Shown here piece by piece: positions 21,889 to 32,334 of a DNA stretch of 64,000 bases. Position 1 is the first letter of the stretch. The number at the start of each line of letters is the position of its first letter. The notes under the pieces are model-generated. The model saw only the letters and a list, made by a program, of their open reading frames with translations. It was not told the DNA's origin and made no database searches. Origin of the DNA: Trissonchulus latispiculum (Eukaryota > Nematoda > Enoplea > Enoplida > Ironidae); assembly GCA_030248195.1 (NCBI GenBank), contig JASAND010012654.1, positions 18,986 to 82,985 of the forward strand, read 5' to 3'. The position numbers and the translations under genes are program-made.

Positions 21889-21944
21889 TGTAAGTTGTAG
21901 CACTGCCAGGAGTGCTCTCAGAGATTTGTATGCACACTACCAGG

Positions 21945-22015
21945 CGAAGCTCCGAGTGAAGGGCAGGAGTGCGCGAAGCGCACGAGTGCCCTTCACGAGG
22001 GCTTCGCCTGCAAGT
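21945..22015. repeat. G+C-rich composite hairpin with GCGAAGC motif
   Basis: Three successive inverted pairs close around one loop: AGGCGAAGC with GCTTCGCCT, GTGAAGGGCA with TGCCCTTCAC, and GTGCGC with GCGCAC around GAA. It stands out from A+T-rich surroundings. Function is unknown. Confidence 0.75.
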
Positions 22016-22174
22016 GAGCTCACAAACTTCTGCGAGCACCAGCACAGCAAGCAGTGATACAACTGGCTTGTAATATGGCTCAAAAGATAGAAGACATTTC
22101 GTCTTCTATATGTCATGTCTTTAAAGACTGACATTTTGCTTCAAATTTCAGTCGTTTATATACTATTCAACGTA

Positions 22175-22208
22175 ATTTGCATATTTCTTGCGGCAGAAAG
22201 TATAAAAG
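22175..22208 (+). promoter_or_regulatory. Octamer plus TATA box, possible promoter
   Basis: ATTTGCAT (POU-factor octamer) at 22175-22182 is followed 18 bases later by TATAAAAG at 22201-22208. That spacing is seen in octamer/TATA promoters. Downstream to 22370 there is a short G+C-richer stretch but no convincing gene or snRNA, so this may be chance or a promoter belonging to a repeat. Confidence 0.3.
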
Positions 22209-22399
22209 GGGGAGAAATTCTTTATCATTGCAGTCAGTTCTGCTGGCTGTCAGCAGCCTCACTGCATACTCCCGCCCGACAGGAGAGCAGCGAAGACATT
22301 TACCGCGCAGCACAATTGTACTGCTCGGTGTAGCGTGCAATTCAATTGTACGCAGTCGGTTGTAGCATGGTTCGATTAGACTGAGCCATGTTACGACTC

Positions 22400-24190
22400 A
22401 TGTTGTAGTTTACTGTTGTTTTTGATTTTTGATTCGAATCGAATCAAAACCATTTTGATTCGACTTTTGATTTTAGATGCATTGAATCGAATCGAATCGG
22501 TAGCGTAGAAAATCGAACTGCATCGAACCGCAGTATTCTGTTAATAGCAAAATCGAACTGCATCAAATCAAAAATATTCTAGTTGAATCGTTATTTTTGA
22601 TTTTTGATTCATCTTTATTCACATTTTGATTCAGGGAAATAGACAGCTGAGCAAGGGAAGCAGTGGAGAAAATGTGTGCGTGTGTTTGTGTACTGCTTTT
22701 GCGTGATTTCTTCGTTTGTGTGCAACTATGTGCACAGTGGCAACGCCAACGGTGGGTCAACATATGACTTCACACGACCCATTCCACTGCATCCCCCTGA
22801 TTATAGCAATGAGTTTTTATTATACGTTTCACTTAGGTTGAGGCAGTAGACTTAATTTTTGGAATTGTTTTTGTTGTAGCTGTCTCAGAACTTAAGAATC
22901 AAAAACTGATTATATTAATTAAATTTGAATAATTACAAGTTATAATTTTTTCCGCCTATCACCGATCAAGTATACATTACTAGTTATTTTGAAAATGATA
23001 ATCTTTTATTTGAGTGTAAAAATTATAATGCAGAAATGCGAATTATAACATGCTTGAAAAATTAGGAACATGTATTGTTTAATTGTGAGGAAAATTTTCG
23101 ACATCCTTGAATTTCTTGAATTATTCTTGAATTTCGATATTTTTTGTTTTCATGCTTCTAATTTTTCAAACTTTGTTAAGTTATTTGGTGTGTATTACCA
23201 AATGCAGTTTTGCAAATGTCTAAATTAATTTTAACGAATTTTCAAAATTTTATAAAATTCCAAGTAGTAATGGAAGGAAGGCGGGCATTTTCATTCAGAC
23301 GTGAACAATATAAAGAGCTGAATGAAAGCTTTAACAAGCTTTCATATTTTAATTTCAGCATCAACCTAGTTTCTGTTTAGGTCTCTTCCCAAAATAGTTT
23401 CAGTTAAACTAGAATTTTTAAGTTTCAATTTAGGTTTCAGCATGGAGCAGTATTATTTCAGTTTCAGTTTCAATCGGTGATTCAAGACTAATTTTAGTTT
23501 CAGTCGGTCGAAGAAAATAGTTTAAGTTTCAGTCGGAAACACAAAATTATTTTAGTCTCAGTTTTAGTTACAGGCGTAATTTCAGTTTCAGTTTCAGTTC
23601 AGTCAAAAAACTACAGTTCTAGCCTTCAGAAATGGTGTATATAAATTAACGATTACTCATGCTCCTACTGCAGAGTATTAGAATGATAATAACGGCTTAA
23701 ATTCTTCAAATATTCATGTTTTGAGGAAAACTGAAAATAGTTTCAGTGTCCGAGTTTCAGGAATTTGCTCAAAGTAGTTTCAGCTTCAAACTGAAACTAC
23801 TGTGACTGAAACTGAAACCTGTACAAACCTGAAACCTAGTTTCAGTTTCAGTTTCAATTTCAGTGACTGAAGCATCACTAGCTAGTTAGTGTTCCAAAAG
23901 ATTAGTGTTTGGCAGTTGTATTTAGTTTAGTTGGATACAGTTAATTTTAAGAAAAATCAAAGATCGAATCAAAAATCACTAATTTGGAAATCTGAATCGA
24001 ATCGCAGCTTGCTCAAAATGGCCGAAATAGAACTGCATCGAATCGTTTCAAATTTAAGAGGTCGTAAATCGAACTGAATTAAATCGTACATTTCGGAGCA
24101 GTAGTAAAACAAAACTGAATCGAATCGAAAATAAAATAGTTGAATCAATACAACCCTTTTAGTTCGACATGACATCAAAACATTTAGAAT
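22400..24190. repeat. Degenerate repeats: GAATCGAATCG words at both ends, GTTTCAG words in the middle
   Basis: 22430-22620 and 23960-24180 are filled with ATTCGAATCGAATC, GAACTGCATCGAA and related words, partly in inverted arrangement. 23370-23870 is filled with TTTCAGTTTCAGT and its complement CTGAAACTGAAAC, and this block ends in CACTGAAATTG/CATCACTA-like sequence resembling a hAT terminus. Probably two MITE-like elements, one inside the other. Precise ends were not found, and there is no coding sequence. Confidence 0.5.
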
Positions 24191-25048
24191 GGTAATGAGC
24201 CGCGGAGTCATAGAAAGGAAAGTCTTTCGTATTACAACTAAGTTTAAGTGAATTTAAGTGTCAGGCTGATGAAGATTAACTGGTGTAGAATTGTAGAAAT
24301 TCAATAAAGATAATTTGATTTTTGGTAAAGATTGCAAGGATTCGTGTTCGAGTGTTTTCAAGTCTGATTCCCTTACCACTTATCCGCTAACCAACTAGAA
24401 GAAAGACAACACCGCCCTAATTTCTAAATGTCACAAGTTTACTTTTTCATGAAAAGAAATACAAATTTGGACAGAAATCCAAAGCACGCAAAGCGTTGAG
24501 AAAAATACAAAATATTTTCTTCAGAAACAGACAGAACAGAAAGTTGGGACAAGCACCGTTTTTTATATAGCGAACTGCTTAAGTTCAGTGCCATTGGTGC
24601 AATAGTTTAAGATCAAATTAAAAAGTTAAAAATTAATTAAAATAAAATTAAATAAAATTAAAAATTAATCGGCACTAAAGTGGGAATTAACTTTAAGTAA
24701 CAGCTTATTGGCATTGGTGCAAGCCACCGTTTGTTAATGTCTGAGTAGGATTGGGACCTTGTGCGGTCTGAGGGAGAGGAGCTGGACTCCCTGACCATCC
24801 CTGCAAACCGATGATGCAATCCTTTCATGTACCCCCACTCTAATCGAGGAGGTGTTTTTCTGCAATATGATCGCATTAGATGGTATTTTTCCAAAGGGAG
24901 GCATTTGTTTAGCCATGTTCCTAAACTTGGGGACATTCGCTTGTTCTGGTTGTATGCAGCATTACGCAATAAAAGTAGGAAGGGAATGGTCTGTTTGTGT
25001 CCTACTAAACTTATGAACATTTAATAAAATGATCAGGTGTTCTTTCAG
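24191..25048. other. Intron sequence without recognisable features
   Basis: Includes a low-complexity AAATTAAAATAAA stretch at 24620-24670. Overlapping short ORFs near 24660-25020 on both strands show no domain and are not supported as genes. Confidence 0.4.
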
Positions 25049-25110
25049 AGAGACTCAAATCTCTCCCGAAACATGGTTATGGGTCGGCTTAACTGACAGC
25101 AGGGAAAACG
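25049..25110 (+). CDS. Exon 2 of the C-type lectin-like gene
   Basis: The acceptor GTTCTTTCAG ends at 25048 and the donor GTATGT begins at 25111. One base completes the split codon from exon 1, 20 codons follow, and one base is left over, so the frame is kept. The residues ETWLWVGLTDSRENG match the conserved W-x-G-L-x-D...G block in the centre of C-type lectin domains and continue directly from exon 1. At 62 bp it is too short to be found by ORF length. Motif and phase agreement make it convincing. Confidence 0.85.
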
Positions 25111-25593
25111 GTATGTATCAATTTGCACAATTCGTTTTGGTAATTCGTTATGATCTGAGCGATCGAACAGAATCCTCCAGAAAACGACATATACATAGCC
25201 TTCGGCCATTGCTGCACCTTGTAGAACTTATTAATGTAATATAGTTACTTCAGAGTGTTTTCGTTTCCTTACCATGTTTTTAAAGTGCATACGTGTCACC
25301 ATAAGGTAAACTTCTATTATCGGGACTTAAATTGTAAGAATTGGATAGCTTGTTCAATTTCAAAGGAATCTTATGTAAACTGTGAAGTTAACGTGGTCAA
25401 TGGTTGGAAAGGTCCTAACAAAATTTTAGCAGCTGAGACCACGTGATTGGATGGGCATGCTCTGTAATGCTTAGAAAACCAAAATTTTATTTGAAGCTTA
25501 TTTCCAAAATTTTGAGTACACTACGTGTAAGAGCACAAAAAGAGGTTACCCAAAAAGAGCTTTAAGGGCTTGCGTAAATTCTGTTGTTAGGAA

Positions 25594-25830
25594 TTGACCA
25601 TTGACGGAACCAGGTCACCGAGTCATCGGACCAGTACGAGTCACTATATGGTCCGGGTCACCGGGTCAGAAGCTCTGACCCGGTATGTTTGGTTGGGGGA
25701 AATTTTTCTAAAGCTAGTTTTTACAATTTTTACCAGTTTTGCCACTTGAAAACTTCAATAATTAAATACTCAAAAACTAGCAACGGGAATAAATATATAC
25801 TTACCAAACATTTGTCTTGCCCATTACGGT
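25594..25830. mobile_element. Fragment of the CCGGGTCA hAT-type family
   Basis: GGTCCGGGTCACCGGGTCAGAAGCTC and the following 120 bp (GAAAACTTCAATAATTA, AAAACTAGCAA, AATATATAC) match the left half of the complete element at 52594. The left terminus is degraded and the right half is missing. Confidence 0.7.
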
Positions 25831-25942
25831 TTGAAATGGTCGAGGTGTGCTCCCATCAGACTGTGTGAGAAGGCGCGATAGCGTCTTGTAAAATGTCACT
25901 ATGGTTTGGGAACGGATTCCAACTTAAGCTTGGTTCGATTTT

Positions 25943-26094
25943 GCCTTGGAGGCTCAATCGGCAGAGCGTTAGCTTAGATCGCCAAAGGTTGTGGGTTCGA
26001 TCCCCACCTCAGGCCCGTATTTTTTGGGTCGGAGGTGCTGTAGTGACAATCTCAGTTTCCTTTGTACTTTCATTTACCTTAATACCTTAATACA
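25943..26094 (+). repeat. tRNA-derived SINE
   Basis: 25943-26014 folds as a tRNA-like head: A box GGCTCAATCGGCAGAGCG, anticodon loop TTAGATC (AGA at the anticodon positions), B box GGTTCGATCCC with a perfect 5-bp T stem GTGGG/CCCAC. It has acceptor and anticodon-stem mismatches and a 5-base variable loop. An AGA (Ser) tRNA would need a long variable arm, so this is not a functional tRNA. An 80-bp body follows, ending in ACCTTAATACCTTAATA repeats, a typical SINE tail. It lies in intron 2 in the sense orientation. Confidence 0.75.
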
Positions 26095-26313
26095 CATGTG
26101 ATAACACATTTCAAGCATTATTCAAAATATTTTATGAAACCTAGCACAGGAATACAGCAAAATTAAAATATAATAAAGTTTGTAGCTTATTTACTTATCT
26201 CATTTGATTTGTTTTGCTCACTGAACTCAACCATGTCAATCCTGCATTTAAAGAATGATGATATTTGATGATATCTGATGGTAAGTGAAATAGTGTAATT
26301 TTTATAATTTTAG

Positions 26314-26693
26314 GTACTATCTATAAGCCATTTTTTCCTGATCACATATTTACTATTATGCCAATGTATTTTCTTCGTCATATGCATATTATTTTAGAAA
26401 CGCCAATTGAGAAAACGATTAGGGATAATTTGGTCTTGTTATGCAATGTGATGGAGACAAGTCCAGTTGCAGACTACATGGTGGAACACTGAATGACGAA
26501 GCATTTCTGCGATACAATCAAGGCCGAATCACGATACGACGGTGCCTTCAGTCTGCTACTAAATATTAAACAACAGCATGACTTTGGACCACTACTTTAC
26601 GATGCATATTTCAAATCCGGACAGTGCCGTTTAACGAAGTTGTTTGCGAGTGAACGGGAGGAGCCAGGAGTTACATGGAAGATTTTCAGCTAG
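26314..26693 (+). pseudogene. ORF resembling a CARD (death-fold) domain, with one in-frame TGA
   Basis: After a 3'-splice-like TTTATAATTTTAG (to 26313) one frame is open except for TGA at 26490-26492, and ends TAG at 26691. The pattern IRDNLVLLCNVMETSPVADY upstream of the stop, then IKAESRYDGAFSLLL and LLYDAYFKSGQCRLTKLF, has the helix spacing of CARD domains of the caspase-9/IAP kind: charged start, R/A...LL helix, F..L....G...L..L end. That is my pattern recognition, not a search result. It stands 0.3 kb left of the first Polinton-like remains. It could be a host exon fragment or a virus-like accessory gene. The stop makes it a pseudogene as it stands. Confidence 0.35.
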
Positions 26694-27003
26694 AGTAATA
26701 TATGATTGCTGAATCTAACATCTACCCTACCATACTAGCGGCGAAGTATGATGTAATCACAGTTCTTGGAACACTGACGCCAAACAATCGTTGAATCACC
26801 TTTATTGAATGGATTGAAAATTGTATGGTTAAATAGTAGAATGTCCCTGAATGCATCATATCCCCACAATAATAACATTAATTGTATGTATTATCTGTTT
26901 ACAATAAACGAAATGTTATTGACTAACATTAGACAAATAATAGAATAGAGTAGACATTATTCAAACATCTGAACAAACATTTGTGTAGTTGATTATATAT
27001 GAT

Positions 27004-27327
27004 TTAAATCCGTTTATGATGTTTCATAATGGAACGTAAATCTCGCTTCTTATCCCTGATAGCATCAATTTCTGGAACATGAGGTCTTAGTGGTAAACCG
27101 CACTCACGTCTGAGAGTTTCTTCATCCATACGACATAGTTCTTCATACACCATGCCGGAAACTTGCTCGATAGCGTTACGTGGATGTGGTAGTGGAGCAC
27201 TTGTCCAGGTTTTACAACTTATCATCATCACCATCAAACCATTGACCAGTAGTCTATACCTGAACTGGTGGTGCTTGGCGTAGGGTCTTCTGTAGGAACT
27301 CGTTTAACTGACTGCGGTTAGACATGG
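27004..27327 (-). pseudogene. Small decayed gene of unknown function, left part of Polinton region
   Basis: A Met start at 27327 on the minus strand (MSNRSQLNEFLQKTLRQA) goes into a stop after 23 codons. The following 65 codons are open in another frame (MVYEELCRMDEETLRREC, HVPEIDAIRDKKRDLRS), highly charged and helical. The two pieces look like one small protein of about 105 residues with frame damage. I do not recognise the family. Divergent orientation relative to the + strand genes to its right would suit an end gene of a Polinton. Confidence 0.35.
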
Positions 27328-27424
27328 TGATAAGTACTAGTACTAAGGGTTAGTGTCCTTATTGACTAGAGTTATCAGCGAGTTTTCAGCATTGAGCAGG
27401 TGAGGTGAACGTTAAGCGCCAGTA

Positions 27425-28790
27425 AGAATGACATTACCAGTGTGAAGAATGAGAACCATTACTCCATCAACTTTACACGTAAGTCCATTGAATAGTTCTG
27501 GTTCATAGCAAACCTGAAAGTTATTCCTAAGGTGTTTGTACAGTCTGTTCAAATCTATGCACTTGCCAACACTAAAGAACGTGACAAGATTAACTACTTT
27601 ACCACATTGAAGAATTCCAACTCCATGACTATTGGCTAGTTGAATTGTACATTGATTGGCCCTTTCGACAGATCAGCATCCAAGACAAACAAAACTACCA
27701 CTCTGGAATAGTCGAAATGTAGCCTCTTCAATCTTCAAACTACCACCAATAAATCCCTTGAACAGCTTAATGTTAGGAATATCATACAATATAAGTTGTT
27801 TATCAAAAAGCCCATTAAGAACAACGTTGACAATCATAACACATATTCTTCGCTATCAGCAACCTGTCGGTACTTATTTACTACTTATTTACTTTATCTA
27901 GTACTTGTTTACTCTCCATGAAAGGGTAATGAAATACGCGTCTATACTCCCCACAAATCTCCCCACGCGTCTATACAAAACATTGGAATAGTGCTGATAC
28001 GAGAACAGCATCAAGATTCTATGGTAATAAGAAGCACATAGAAAGACTGTTATTTCGTATAGTTCAAGACCCTGACTATGGATAGTGGATCAAATTCCCA
28101 AAAAGAGCAATCCTGCTTAAAAGATTCCAAGCAGCAACTGGTCAGAAAAGCTCCAGGTATAACCGCATGCCTTCTCATAAAATTTTTATTGTCTATGACT
28201 GTATTAGCGATTTTATCGTCACGGCAACCCAGTGTAATCTGCCTCAACCTGACAACTGACACAGCTATTAAGACAGAATATTGAAATGAGTCGAATAATA
28301 GAACATACATGGTTGGAATGAATACTCCCTCACCGCTGACAAGTTCTGTGAAGTCAAGATATTCATCTATCATTGCCTGAATTTTGAATGTCCAACATAT
28401 ACTGAGGGAACGAAATCATGTCCCTATACTGCTACCCTTGAGGAAACCACCCTATGTCTAGATCACAATAAACGTGTCCTCAATGGCTACAATGGCACAG
28501 TCAGTCTGACAGCTGATCGAATTTATGATCTCTACACTCATTAAGTAGGGGACAAAAACCCAACTCTTCAACTGCAATTCTTATCTTAACCCTTCATCTC
28601 TCTTGTACAAGGGTGTATAAAATGTATAAGGATCTCCAGTCTCTTATCCGCCTAAGCCGATATCATAAGCGTAAATGCAGAAGATATTTCTAATGGATAT
28701 TCCACGGTGGATTCTTATCAACATTTCTTGGTCCAATTGTAGGTATTGTCAATGGACTACTCGGAAATGTCATACAATAATAATAATACC
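27425..28790 (+). pseudogene. Decayed coding tract, probably Polinton accessory genes
   Basis: Protein-like stretches appear between frequent stops on the + strand: SVKNENHYSINFTRKSIE and TKERDKINYFTTLKNSN at 27430-27640; an RTASRFYGNKKHIERLLF to GWIKFPKRAILLKRFQ-type stretch at 28000-28130 (frame broken); CPTYTEGTKSCPYTATLEE and SLTADRIYDLYTH at 28385-28544; and a short ORF from 28621 (MYKDLQSLIRLSRYHKRKC, a stop, then Gly-rich hydrophobic GGFLSTFLGPIVGIVNGLL). Together they look like three or four small structural or membrane-active proteins typical of the gene neighbourhood of Polintons, but none can be named. Confidence 0.4.
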
Positions 28791-28889
28791 AATAATAGTC
28801 ATGCATACATACCATACATATTTAATAAAGAAAATCATAGATAATAAAAACTGGTAATGAGGAAATTGATTAATAAATGATCGAGTAAC

Positions 28890-29375
28890 AATGGAATATT
28901 CAATCCTAGTCAAACCAGACTACTTTGATGAACATCGTGGGTACTTGAGAAGGATGCAACTAATGTTCGTAAGTCAAAACTGCTAGCAGATATCAAGAGT
29001 AAGCTGTTTAAACAAGCAGACTACTGACGAAGAATACTACGGGACAAACAAACAGAGATGACCCTAAAGACTTCTGCACATCCCGACATAGTATCTACTC
29101 TACCTCCAACACTACAGCAGAAGGGAAGGCATCTGATTGAACATATCATGAGCATACCAAGTCTGAAGGTTAATAGTCGAGGTGAAATAAGGTGTCAAGG
29201 TCAACCAGTGCCTGGATCAAGAATATATGATCTGATTAACGACTTTATTCGCAATAGGCCCAGTCAACCACCTGCAACAGGCTGGCAAACACTGGCAAAG
29301 ACATTAAGGGACAGTAATGTACCACGTGAACTTATCGGAAATCCACGGTACATAAGTACACAGACTGGTCAGTGA
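28890..29375 (+). pseudogene. Polinton/Maverick conserved protein upstream of integrase
   Basis: From MEYSILVKPDYFDEHRGYL at 28890 through a frame break to a 105-codon open stretch from 29058: HPDIVSTLPPTLQQKGRHLI, VPGSRIYDLINDFIRNR, GWQTLAKTLRDSNVPREL. I recall this GSRIYDLINDFIR region as a recurrent protein beside Polinton integrases in invertebrate genomes. Its function is unknown to me. It ends at a stop at 29373, 26 bases before the integrase start. One frameshift near 29000 and stops make it nonfunctional. Confidence 0.55.
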
Positions 29376-29401
29376 CTTAGGTCAGCACTTAGAAAACTGA
29401 G

Positions 29402-30506
29402 ATGGAAACAGCACTAGAGAATAGCAAAAGTTTGGAAAAGATTTACTATGACCCTAAAAGTCCTGCAGCCTTTGGTTGTATTAATCGTGTGTACCAGGAA
29501 GCGAAAAGACATGGAATTTCAAAATCAAAGGTACGTCAGTGGTTGGAAAAACAGTATACCTACAGCATCCATAAACCTGTAAGACACAAATTTCCCACGA
29601 GGAGATGTGTTGTAACAGCAATTGACGACTTATGGCAAATAGACCTGGCAGATATGGTATCGACTGCAGAGCAAAATGATGGTTATAAGTATCTATTCAC
29701 TTGTATTGACGCCTTCTCTAAGTAGACATGGGTAATACCCGTAAAGAGTAAAGGTGGAATAGAGATGACAAGAGTGTTCAAAATAGAGATGACAAGAGTG
29801 TTCAAGGAGATATTAGCAGATGGTCGATCACTCCTTAATCTTTAGTCTGGTGAAGAGAAAAAGTTTGTTTAAATTGGTGTTGCTTGGATACAACATCTCA
29901 CTATTTTACTTTTTTTATTTTGTGAATTAGTGCGTGAGTGAAGTCTGGTTGTACGAGCGTTGCGAGGTGAACTATACAAAGAAGATGAATAATGTATTTA
30001 CTTACATTGCAGGTTCATTCAGGCTCGTTTGGGGCTTTAGTAACTCGTGTGATGCAGTATTCGTATATCACCGGGTGGTCGTATATAGCATATTTAATGG
30101 AACTATAACAGATGGTATAAAAGGTGTAGAAGAGAGTTAAAATAATACTGAGGGGGGGGGATCATAATTATAATCATAATTAGCAATCTAAGCTGAAGCT
30201 TGGAGAAATGGTTCGAATAGGCAAAGCAAAGGGATCGTTCGATAAAGGATACTTACCCAACTGGTCTGAAGAACTGTTCCGAATACGAAAGGTCAGTACT
30301 AATAATCTACCAATGTACCACCTAAAAAATTTGGGGGGGAGAAGAGTTCGCGGGGGTTTTCTAGGCGGGAAATATAAAGGGTGTTGAAAACCAACACACT
30401 TTTGGGGTAAAAAAGTAAATTAAAAAAAAAAAGGAAGGTTGGTAAAGAGTATTTTGTCAAGTGGCTTGGATACCGTGACATAGTTAACAGTTGGATCAGA
30501 AAAGAT
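29402..30506 (+). pseudogene. Polinton/Maverick retroviral-type integrase with C-terminal chromodomain, gutted
   Basis: Open for 107 codons from ATG at 29402: IYYDPKSPAAFGCINRVYQE, KSKVRQWLEKQYTY, HKPVRHKFPTRR, then the first catalytic block DLWQIDLADM and LFTCIDAFSK, followed by TAG. Core residues after the first Asp are gone: after a duplicated 24-bp stretch near 29755-29805, noncoding DNA fills about 29835-30185. The C-terminal part resumes with MVRIGKAKGSFDKGYLPNW (30208-30265, SH3-like) and a chromodomain EYFVKWLGYRDIVNSWIRK (30447-30503). This order (zinc region, core, SH3, chromo) is characteristic of Polinton integrases. The element cannot integrate with this copy. Confidence 0.85.
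29753..29805 (+). repeat. 24-bp direct duplication inside the integrase pseudogene
   Basis: AATAGAGATGACAAGAGTGT with its next bases TCAA occurs twice in direct succession. This is a simple slippage duplication in frame-damaged sequence. Confidence 0.85.
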
Positions 30507-30507
30507 A

Positions 30508-31271
30508 ATGGATTTTTACCTGTACCTGCCCAGTAATACCGGAGATTACTCCACCAACAAACTAAACAATTTCAGAGTCAAACTTCCTCACAGAGTAAAC
30601 CTTGAAGGCGAATGGGAAGTGGCATTAGTAGAGCTCGGATATCCTGTCACCTGGTATAATGTTTATAATAAGGCCGATGCGATGCTTGGAGTGACAGTTG
30701 GCAAAAAGAAGTTCAATAGTCCCATACCCCTGAATAACTATTAGTCTATATATATCAGCTATGTGATGCCATTAACTATACACTTGAATTGACTAAGAAA
30801 ATCAATTGTGAACTAGCCTACGATGAACTTCATAGACGAGTTGGACTGAAACCTACTACCCTAGACGAAGAACCAGACTATAAGTCGTTGCACTTCAGTA
30901 CGCAGCTATAGTATATGCTAGGATACTCTGACACACAGGTCGTACCAAAGGAAAAGACAGACTCACCACCTAGATACGTAGTCGCCAATAGTGCACCAGA
31001 CCTGAGAGGTGGACTCTATTCCCTGTTCTATTGTGACGTAGTAGCACCGCAAATGATAGGAAACACCATCTCACCCATCATTCGTGTAGTTAGTATAGAA
31101 GGAAAGCATAATGATACTATTGATCGAATATACAACAATCCACACTATATACCATTGTTAAGGAAAGAGTTTGATAGTATTGAAATACATATAAAAGATG
31201 ATCACGGCAATGCGGTAAACTTTAAGTACGGAAAGTTATTTGCAAAGTTACGCTTCCGAAAGCGAAGATGA
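30508..31271 (+). pseudogene. Polinton structural-type protein A (penton/minor-capsid candidate)
   Basis: ATG at 30508 lies immediately after the chromodomain. The N-terminal part LYLPSNTGDY, FRVKLPHRVNLEGEWEVAL and ELGYPVTWYNV is open to 30744, then a stop and about 170 bp of frame damage, then a C-terminal part 30915-31271 with GGLYSLFYCDVVAPQMIGN, RVVSIEGKH, NNPHYIPLLRKEF and FKYGKLFAKLRF. This beta-rich family with the YCD...P..VG...PHY-P signature recurs in Polintons, often in several copies. I take it as the minor capsid/penton-type or a capsid-associated protein (inference). Its stop overlaps the start of the next gene by ATGA at 31268-31271. Confidence 0.7.
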
Positions 31272-32159
31272 GTTTCTATCTGTATCTAACTGGAAGTAAC
31301 GGTACCTTCTAAAATCAATTGGCTCATCCACTAAATCTCTGTAGTGTTTGTAGTGTTGGAGAAATGCAATGAGGTTATGTTGTTATTGTTTAAAAGGTAT
31401 TATGTTTGGCCTTAAAGGAGAGTGTTTGTTTTGGTTTTTTGTTGTTGGTTGGGGGGGCCACAATCTCCATGGTAGGTGGTCGGTTGCGATGGTAGACTTC
31501 ATCTATCCTCACGCATGGAAAGCCCTTGATTCTGATGCATTCATTATAGTCCTATTTGAGGCAAACGAAAGAGCAGCTGGCAATATACCTTGACGGAGGT
31601 AATATAACCTTCATGTCCTGATAAACACCATCAACCTTACCATTCAGTCATTTCTTAATGAACATTTCTTAAGGAGTCACCTCCTATACGTTTTGTCTAT
31701 GACCTGGAAATGGACCGGGTCTACCTAGACTTGTACGAGAACCAAGAACACCTTGAAAGGCCTAAATTTGGTTTAGTTCAATTTGCACCTACAATTGCAC
31801 GCATACTTGGCTTTGAGTCTCAGAAATGTACTGTAGAGGATAGTACGGATGCCCTAAGGACTAAGAAGCTCTACACACAACGTCCACCTGACCTTACCTA
31901 TCATTACCTTCAATTTCACTGTGATGAAGTGAAAGAACTAATGGGCACAACTACCGGGAATGTACTGGGGATTGTAAAGGCTGGTGGTGAGTACGGAGAT
32001 ATCATCCAACATTCTTTTCAACCCCACTACGTCCCTGTGAATAAATACGTGATTAGCACCACTAAAGTCCATATAAACAACCACATTCGTAGGACTGTAC
32101 ATTTTGAGTATGGTAATATAGTCATCAAGCTACACTTCCAGGAAAATCATGAGGACTAG
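31268..32159 (+). pseudogene. Polinton structural-type protein B, diverged paralogue of protein A
   Basis: Starts in an ATGA overlap with protein A: MSFYLYLTGSNGTF, stop, LAHPLNL, then an insertion of about 120 bp (31345-31465, G/T-rich), then WSVAMVDFIYPHAWKALDS. After more frame damage a 149-codon open stretch from 31710 carries RILGFESQKC, YHYLQFHCDEVKELMG, HSFQPHYVPVNKYVISTTKV and VHFEYGNIVIKLHF. The shared skeleton (HYVP...., F-x-Y-G-N/K..., KLHF) shows it is a duplicate of protein A. Tandem paralogues in this position are known from other Polintons. The likely role is virion structure. Confidence 0.65.
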
Positions 32160-32334
32160 ATACTATCCCGAAACCGTTGAGGACTGGCACCTTCACCAGG
32201 TTCAACATTCAACACGGCCAAGGTATTGGATCCAGACCGTTTAGACGACGAGTTAAGTGATTGAAGCCTTTTACATTTGCAGCCCATAAAAACATATAGT
32301 ATACTGATAATTATATGACTAAGACAGTATTAAT

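Noticed and set aside
22115..22365. Two overlapping short + strand ORFs after the octamer/TATA region
   Set aside because: No conserved pattern; hydrophobic start is weak and frames overlap without preference.
24658..25020. 120-codon minus-strand ORF overlapping two others
   Set aside because: No domain, no splice or promoter context; ends just left of a real exon on the other strand.
25255..25446. Candidate lectin exon following exon 2
   Set aside because: The cysteine/tryptophan pattern does not fit the C-type lectin order and no acceptor in the right phase was seen; 56751-56963 fits both.
25943..26014. Functional tRNA-Ser(AGA)
   Set aside because: Mismatches in acceptor and anticodon stems, no long variable arm, and a SINE body and tail follow directly.
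29934..30140. 68-codon ORF inside the integrase gap
   Set aside because: Lies in noncoding DNA that replaced the integrase core; no family resemblance.
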